64,000 bases of DNA from Candidatus Opimibacter skivensis (GTDB lineage: Bacteria; Bacteroidota; Bacteroidia; Chitinophagales; Saprospiraceae). The notes beneath the pieces are model-generated. The model saw only the letters and a program-made list of their open reading frames with translations, searched no databases and was not told the DNA's origin. Below, piece by piece: positions 32,401 to 41,400 of the stretch. The stretch is taken from positions 1-64,000 of the forward strand of contig JADKGY010000006.1 in assembly GCA_016722045.1 (NCBI GenBank), read 5' to 3'. Position numbers and translations under genes: made by a program. How positions within the stretch are numbered: the stretch's first letter is position 1; every line of letters begins with the position of its first letter.

Positions 32401-35400
32401 AAGTCAGTGTAAAATCATTTCCACATTCATCAGTCGCTGTTGCCACTGAAAATACCGGAATTGAAGGACAATTAATTGTGGAAGGAGCAGGAAGTGCTGA
32501 TATGACAGGTGCAGTAATATCATGAACATTTATTGTTTGAGATGTAGTTGAAAAATTACCACATGCATCTGTCGCTGTCCATGTTCTTGTCACACTATAA
32601 TTCCCCGGGCATGTAGGATTTCCGGGTATTGATACATCCGAAAATGTGACTACTGGTGCCGCATCACATGCATCGGAGGCTGTTGGAGCAGTAAAACCTG
32701 GTATGGAAGGACAGTTTATTGTTATTGTTCCTCCCTGACCAGTTAATACAGGTGCAGTAACATCATGTATTGTGATCGTCTGGCTCACCGGTGTGGATAC
32801 ATTTCCACATGCATCCGTTGCTATCCATGTCCTGGTCACACTATAATTTCCTGCGCAAATTGGACTACCGGCTACAGTTACATCAGTAAATGTGATCACT
32901 GGTGCTCCATCACATGCATCTGTTGCTGTTGGTGCACTGAAGATTGGCGTAGCCGGACAATCAATTGTAGTCGCTATTCCCTGACCTGTTAAGACAGGGG
33001 CTGTCACATCATGTACCGTGATCGTCTGGCTTACAGGTGCGGATACATTCCCGCATGCATCTGTTGCTATCCATGTCCTGGTCACACTATAATTTCCTGC
33101 GCATGTCGGACTACCGGCTACAGTGACATCTGAAAATGTGATTACTGGTGCTCCATCACACGCATCTGAGGCAGTTGGTGCAGTAAAACTTGGTACAGCA
33201 GGACAGTTTATAGTAATTGCTCCTCCCTGGCCTGATAATACAGGGGCTGAAATATCTTGTACAGTGATTGTCTGGCTTACAGGTGCAGATACATTTCCGC
33301 ATGCATCTGTTGCTATCCATGTCCTGGTCACACTATAATTCCCTGCGCACGTTGGATTACCAGCTACAGTCACATCTGAAAATGTAATTACAGGTGCCAC
33401 ATCACACGCATCTGTTGCTGTTGGAGCCGTAAAACTTGGTATAGCAGGACAGTTTATTGTTGTCGCTATTCCCTGACCTGATAAAACGGGTGCTGTTACA
33501 TCATGTACTGTTATCGTTTGACTTACTGGCGCGGATACATTTCCGCATGCATCTGTTGCTATCCATGTCCTTGTCACACTATAATTTCCTGCGCATGTCG
33601 GACTACCCGATACAGTGACATCTGAAAATGTAATTACCGGTGAAGCATCACATGCATCTGTTGCAGTTGGTGCAGTGAAGACTGGTGTTGCAGGACAATT
33701 TATTGTTAATGCTCCTCCCTGACCTGATAAAACGGGTGCTGTAACATCATGTACCGTGATCGTCTGGCTGACGGATGCAGATACATTTCCGCATGCATCT
33801 GTTGCAATCCATGTCCTGGTCACACTATAATTTCCTGCGCATGTTGGACTACCAGCTACAGTCACATCTGAAAATGTAATTACAGGTGCCACATCACACG
33901 CATCGGTTGCTGTTGGCGCAGTAAAACCTGGTATTGCAGGACAGTTTATTGTAGTCGCTATTCCCTGACCTGATAAGACAGGGGCTGTAATATCATGCAC
34001 CGTGATCGTCTGACTTACAGGTGTCGAGACATTTCCGCATGCATCTGTTGCTAGCCATGTTCTGGTCACACTATAATTTCCTGCACATGTTGGGCTACCA
34101 GCTACGGTCACATCTGAAAATGTTATCACCGGTGCTCCATCACATGCATCCGTTGCTGTTGGCGCAGTAAAACTTGGTACAGTAGGACAGTTTATTGTTG
34201 TCGCTATTCCCTGCCCTGATAAGACTGGAGCAGTAACATCTTGTACCGTGATCGTCTGACTTACAGGTGCTGAAACATTTCCACATGCATCCGTTGCTAT
34301 CCATGTTCTGGTCACACTATAATTTCCTGCACATGTTGGGCTACCAGCTACGGTCACATCCGAAAATGTAATCACCGGTGTAGCATCACATGCATCAGTC
34401 GCTGTAGGTGCAGTAAAACTTGGTACAGAAGGACAGTTTATTGTTGTCGCTATTCCCTGACCTGATAATACCGGTGCAGTAACATCATGTACCGTTATCG
34501 TCTGACTTACAGGAGCAGATATATTTCCGCATGCATCTGTTGCTATCCATGTCCTGGTCACACTATAATTTCCTGCACAAGTCGGGCTACCGGCTACGGT
34601 CACATCTGAAAATGTTATCACCGGTGCTCCATCACATGCATCCGTTGCTGTTGGCGCAGTAAAACTTGGTACAGTAGGACAGTTTATTGTTGTCGCTATT
34701 CCCTGACCTGATAAAACTGGAGCAGTAACATCTTGTACCGTGATTGTCTGACTTACTGGTACTGAAACATTCCCGCATGCATCAGTTGCTATCCATGTCC
34801 TGGTTACACTATAATTTCCTGCACATGTTGGACTACCCGCTATAGTGACATCTGAAAATGTAATTACCGGTGTCGCATCACACGCATCCGTTGCTATTGG
34901 TGAAGTGAAGATTGGTGTCGAAGGACAGTTTATTGTTGTCGCTATTCCCTGACCTGATAAGACAGGCACTGTTACATCATGTACCGTGATTGTCTGGCTC
35001 ACAGGAGCAGATACATTTCCGCATGCATCTGTTGCAATCCATGTCCTGGTCACACTATAATTTCCTGCACATGTTGGACTACCCGATACAGTGACATCTG
35101 AAAATGTAATTAACGGTGTCGCATCACATCCATCTGTTGCTGTTGGTGCAGTGAAGCTTGGTGTCGAAGGACAGTTTATTGTTGTCGCTATTCCCTGACC
35201 TGATAAAACTGGAGCAGTAACATCTTGTACCGTGATTGTCTGACTTACTGGTACTGAAACATTCCCGCATGCATCAGTTGCTATCCATGTCCTGGTCACA
35301 CTATAATTTCCTGCACATGTTGGACTACCCGATACAGTGACATCTGAAAATGTAATTACCGGTGTCGCATCACATGCATCTGCTACTGTTGGTGAAGTGA

Positions 35401-38400
35401 AGATCGGTGTCGAAGGACAGTTTATTGTTGTCGTTATTCCCTGACCTGATAAGACAGGCACTGTTACATCATGTACCGTGATTGTCTGGCTCACAGGAGC
35501 AGATACATTTCCGCATGCATCTGTTGCAATCCATGTCCTGGTCACACTATAATTTCCTGCACATGTTGGACTACCCGATATAGTGACATCTGAAAATGTA
35601 ATTACAGGTGACGCATCACAGGCATCGGATGCAGTTGGTGCAGTAAAGATTGGAATTGAAGGACAGTTAATTGTTATGGGTCCTCCCTGACCTGATAATA
35701 CAGGGGCTGTTACATCATGTACCGTGATCGTCTGACTTACAGGTGCTGAAACATTTCCGCATGCATCAGTTGCTATCCACGTCCTGGTCACGCTATAATT
35801 TCCTGCACATGTCGGGCTACCGGCTACAGTCACATCCGAAAATGTAATCACCGGTGCAGCATCACATGCATCCGTTGCCGTTGGCGCCGTAAAACCTGGT
35901 ACAGCAGGACAGTTTATTGTTGTCGCTATTCCCTGACCAGATAATACCGGTGCAGTAACATCACGTACTGTGATCGTCTGGCTCACAGGTGCGGATACAT
36001 TTCCACATGCATCTGTTGCTATCCATGTCCTTGTCACACTATAATTTCCTGCGCATGTCGGACTACCCGCTACTGTGACATCTGAAAATGTTATCACCGG
36101 TGCTCCATCACATGCATCCGTTGCTGTTGGTGCCGTGAAGCTTGGTGTTGCAGGACAATTTATGGTTACCGCTCCTCCCTGACCTGATAAAACGGGTGCT
36201 GTAACGTCATGTACTGTGATCGTCTGGCTCACAGGCGCTGATACATTTCCACATGCATCCATTGCTATCCATGTCCTTGTCACGCTATAATTTCCTGCGC
36301 ATGACGGGCTACCAGCTACGGTGATATCTGAAAATGTAACCACAGGTGCCACATCACATGCATCAGTTGCTGTTGGTGCAGTGAAGCTTGGTGTTGCAGG
36401 ACAATTTATGGTTAATGCTCCTCCCTGACCTGATAAAACGGGTGCTGTTAAATCATGTACTGTTATCGTCTGGCTCACAGGTGCGGATACATTTCCACAT
36501 GCATCCGTTGCTATCCATGTCCTGGTCACACTATAATTTCCTGCGCATGCTGGACTACCAGCTACTGTGACATCTGAAAATGTTATCACCGGTGCTCCAT
36601 CACACGCATCTGTTGCTGTTGGTGCAATGAAGCTTGGTGTTGCAGGACAATTTATGGTTACCGCTCCGCCCTGACCTGATAAAACGGGTGCTGTTACATC
36701 ATGTACTGTTATCGTTTGGCTTACAGGTGCGGATACATTCCCACATGCATCCGTTGCTATCCATGTCCTTGTCACACTATAATTTCCTGCACATGTTGGA
36801 CTACCAGCTACAGTGACATCTGAAAATGTAATCACAGGTGCCACGTCACACGCATCTGCTGCCGTTGGTGCAGTGAAGCTTGGCATCGCAGGACAATTTA
36901 TTGTTATTGCTCCGCCCTGGCCTGATAAAACGGGTGCTGTAATATCATGTACTGTTATCGTTTGGCTTACAGGTACGGATACATTTCCACATGCATCCGT
37001 TGCTATCCATGTCCTTGTCACACTATAATTTCCTGCGCATGTCGGGCTACCAGCTATGGTCACATCCGAAAATGTAATCACAGGTGCCACATCACACGCA
37101 TCTGTTGCTGTTGGTGCAGTGAAGCTCGGTGTTGCAGGACAATTTATTGTTATTGCTCCGCCCTGACCTGATAAAACGGGTGCTGTTACATCATGTACTG
37201 TTATCGTTTGGCTTACAGGTGCGGATACATTTCCACATGCATCCGTTGCTATCCATGTTCTGGTCACACTATAATTTCCTGCACATGCTGGGCTACCAGC
37301 TAAGGTCACATCCGAAAATGTAATCACCGGTGCAGCATCACATGCATCCGTTGCTGTTGGCGCAGTAAAACTTGGTACTGTAGGACAGTTTATTGTTGTC
37401 GCTATTCCCTGACCTGATAAGACTGGCGCAGTAACATCTTGTATATGGATAGTCTGTGACGTCGTAGAAGAATTCCCACATCCATCCGTAGCTGTCCATG
37501 TTCTTGTCACACTGTAAGATCCTGCGCAGGCTCCGGCACTGCTTACATCATTAAACGTAAGTGTGTATGAACCTCCGCATGCATCGCTTGCTGTAGCAAT
37601 GGTGAATGAAGGTGTCGCAGGACAATTAATCGTCGTCGGAGCAGGAAGCGATGAAATTACAGGCGGCGTGATATCCTCTACATGAATGGTATGGACAATA
37701 TTTGCACTTGTATTTCCACATGCATCCGTCACCTTATAAATTCTTGTCACCACTATCGGACAAGTACCTGTCGAACTCTCACTACTTGAAACCGCCAATG
37801 AACTATGCGCAGTGCAATTGTCTGTTACCACCAGGTTTCCTGTCAAAGCCTCAAGTGCTCCAATCGTTGTGACAGCAACTGGCGCATCGCCTGCACTACA
37901 TCCTTGTAAAGTTGTAAGGCTAAGACTACCGGTTACCACAGGTACCGTATTATCAATAACTGTTACAACTTTCGTACAGTTTGAACTGCAGGAATTCCCA
38001 TCAGTGACAGTAATGGATAAAGTAAAATCAGAATTACAATTCACACCGGCATCAACAGTTACTGATTGGCTTGTAGAACTTCCTATAATACTTCCGCTAC
38101 CTGATATGCTCCATGAATAAGATAACCCGGATGGTGCTGTAAATACATTTCCAATTGACGAAGGACACACAATTGCAGAACCCGTAATTGAACAAACCGG
38201 AAGAGGATTGACGGTAATTACAATACAATTACTTACAGCTTCACAAGCGACACTATTCAATGTAGAGATTGTTATGCGTCTGAAATATTTAGTTTGCGTA
38301 AGACCTGAAGGCGGATCATAAGTAGGAGAAGTAGCTCCGCTGATGGCACTAAATCCATTACTGCAATTCACTATACTCGATTCCCAACGATATGTAATAA

Positions 38401-41400
38401 CTCCCGTACCGGTCGATGCTGTTGTTACGGTAAATGGTGCGGGATCATCACCTGAACATATGGTTTGATCAACTGCCACAACACCTGGTGTCACACTATT
38501 TACTACCCAGCTCACCAGAGTAGTAAAGCCGGTTCCGTTACAACCAGATCCGGATGTACAATTTCCACGACTTGCCTGGATCAGAACAACTGTCGCACCT
38601 GTGGTGCTGATCGTACTACCAGGTGTATAAGGATTCCATGTCGATCCATTATTTGTGCTGTATTGATAACTGTCACTACACCCGGTGCCACCTGTACCAG
38701 CATTAAATGTCGCGCTTACATTTGTACCTGCACAAACTGTAGAGACATTAGGTGTGATTACATTAACTGTCGGACTTGTTGGTTGTGGTACAACAGCCCA
38801 ACTAGCCAAAGTGACATAGCTTGTACCATTACATCCTGATCCACTGGCGCAATTAGCGCGACGTCCCTGAATCACTATTGTACTTGTTGCTGAACCTCCC
38901 ACATTACTACTGGGAGTATAGGCAGAAGGCGACCCACCATCGATGATGACGAGATAATCATCTGAACATCCATCACCACCTGATCCTGAAGTGAAAGTTG
39001 CACTCACGACCTGACCTGTACAAATGGTCGCGTTCGTCGGTGTCTTGACATTTAAGGCGGGGCCTACTGGCTGGGATACTACAGTGACACTTTGTGATGC
39101 TGTATTTGTAGCCCCATTTGCATCAGTGATGGTGACTGTATACGTTTGACTTGATGTAAGTGTAGCAATGACGACCGAACCCGATGTAGTATTCAATCCT
39201 GTAGCCGGTGACCAGCTATATGTGTAGCCTGGTGTTCCATCAGCTCCTGTAGCGTTAAGTGTAGCCGATGCACCGGAACAAATAATAGCAGAAGCAGGAT
39301 TTATACCTATCGTTACAGTAGGGTCACTATTGTCAATACCGGCAAAATCTGAAAATCCAGTCACACCATTTGCAACTATGAGATTTGACACGTCATTTAC
39401 CAGAGAAAATTTTTGCCATGGTGCAGATCCATTCCATTTCGCCGTGATGATGTTTGTTTCGGTTCCATTGATGTCCGCATCGACATATTGTCCTGTCACG
39501 TCACAACTGAAAGAGCTTATTCCCGATGGATTGACCTTCCAGTATCGTGACAGATAATTTAGCGTACTGGCATCATTTGGATGTTTTGCATCTGTCAGCC
39601 TAACGCCAGCATAAGCACTGGAAAATGTGCCTGCAGTAAAATTTAATGACAGAGGTGAATATTCGGTGGTTCCAGTGACATCACCAACAGGGAAAGTAAA
39701 ACTTCCCGTTCCTGAAAAATTCTTCCTTAGTTCACCCGTACCATCCGCTACGATCATATTAGATGCATTGAGTGTTCCCGCAATAGCCGGCGCAGATGAA
39801 CCTAACGTTAGTATTTTTGTACCAAGCGATATCCTCCCATTCGTTAATGTCAATTGATTATTCACACTTTCGTTATTGCCCAGGGATACACCATTCGTAT
39901 TGTCTATTTCAAGATCATATAAAACAGATGCTGTAGTTCCGTTAATTAATTGAGCAGAACTTCCGTTGAATTTTAATTTTCCATTATTGTGATTAAAGAC
40001 ATTATTGTTGACGAAATCACCTGCAAGGTTTAGAACTCCTGCTGTAGACGTCAGTGAGCCGGCATTGATGGTTAGATTTTTTAAGGTCTTGTCATTGCCT
40101 GCAAAACTTAAACCTCCGCTTCCTGCTTTGGTTAAATTTAAAGTAGCGTGATTAATTGTACCCCCTAGTGTAAGTGTACCTGCACTAACCGTTATCTGTC
40201 GATTTGCATTTAATGTCGTAGTCCCTGTCCCCAAATTCAGATCATTCGGATTGGAACCACTATAGGCAAAATCCGCATTCAGGGCTATGGGATAATTGCC
40301 CGTAGTGATATCTGCTCCTGAATTATTATCGATCACGCCACCATTAATGGTAAATGTTCCGGCAGTTGTACCCAATGCACTTGCATTATTAATATTCAGT
40401 GTTCCCGCATTTAGAGTCGTGCCTCCGGTGTAATCATTTGCTCCGGATAGTGTGAGGGTTCCGGCACCCGATTTAGTTAAACTTAAGCCTGATCCGCTGA
40501 TTGTACCACCAACCGTAAGTGTATTCGCATTTAAAGTTAATAAACGGCTCTCCTGCATTGTCACTGCACCTGTTCCTAGATTAAGGGATCGTGTTCCTGT
40601 AAAAGTGAAATCATCGTTCCATGCCATTGGATAATTCAACGTTGTGATTGATGATGCAGTAGTATTGTCAATTACACCTCCATTGATTACGAATGTTCCG
40701 GCGGCAGTTCCCAGTGCATTTGAATTATTAATATTCAATGTACCTGCATTCAATACAGCGCCTCCTGTAAATGTATTTGTCCCTGTAAGTGTCAGTATTC
40801 CGTTTCCGTTTTTAGTCAGGCTAAGTCCTGATCCACTGATCACACCGCCAACTGTCAATGTGCTCGCGGCTGCATTGACCAGACGATTCTCCTGCAAGGC
40901 AACTGTTCCTATTCCAAGATTCAATGCATTTGTCCCTGTAAACGTAAAATCGTCATTCCAATTCATCGGATAATTCAATGTGGTAATTGATGCGCCACTG
41001 GTATTGTCGATAGTTGTTGAATTTCCTGTTCCGCCGATTGTAAATGTTCCTGCGATTGTACCCAGTGCATTGGCATGATTGATGTTCAATTTTCCATTGC
41101 TCAGTGTTACTCCTCCTGTGAACGTATTATTATTTGAAAGGGTCCATGTACCTGTTCCATCTTTATTGAGAGCACCACTACCTGAGATAACACCACTGAT
41201 AAGATTTGCACTTGTCGATGCGCCCTGGAGATAAAGTGTGTTTGATCCAAGGCCGACAGCACCTGAGAGTGTGAGTAATCCTGAAACACTTCCGACTTTT
41301 GTAGTAGCGCCATTGATTGTGACTGCCCCACTCCATGCATTTGTTCCACTCACATTGCAGAGTGCGCCTTCGCTTCCTGCGCCACCATCTCCTGCAAGGG

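Noticed and set aside
15495..37323. Dozens of plus-strand (antisense) and alternate-frame open frames through the repeat array, up to 372 codons at 20994-22112
   Set aside because: They repeat with the same 237/246-bp period as the giant gene, and their apparent sequences are reverse-complement readings of its repeat codons. No independent start, domain or composition supports them.
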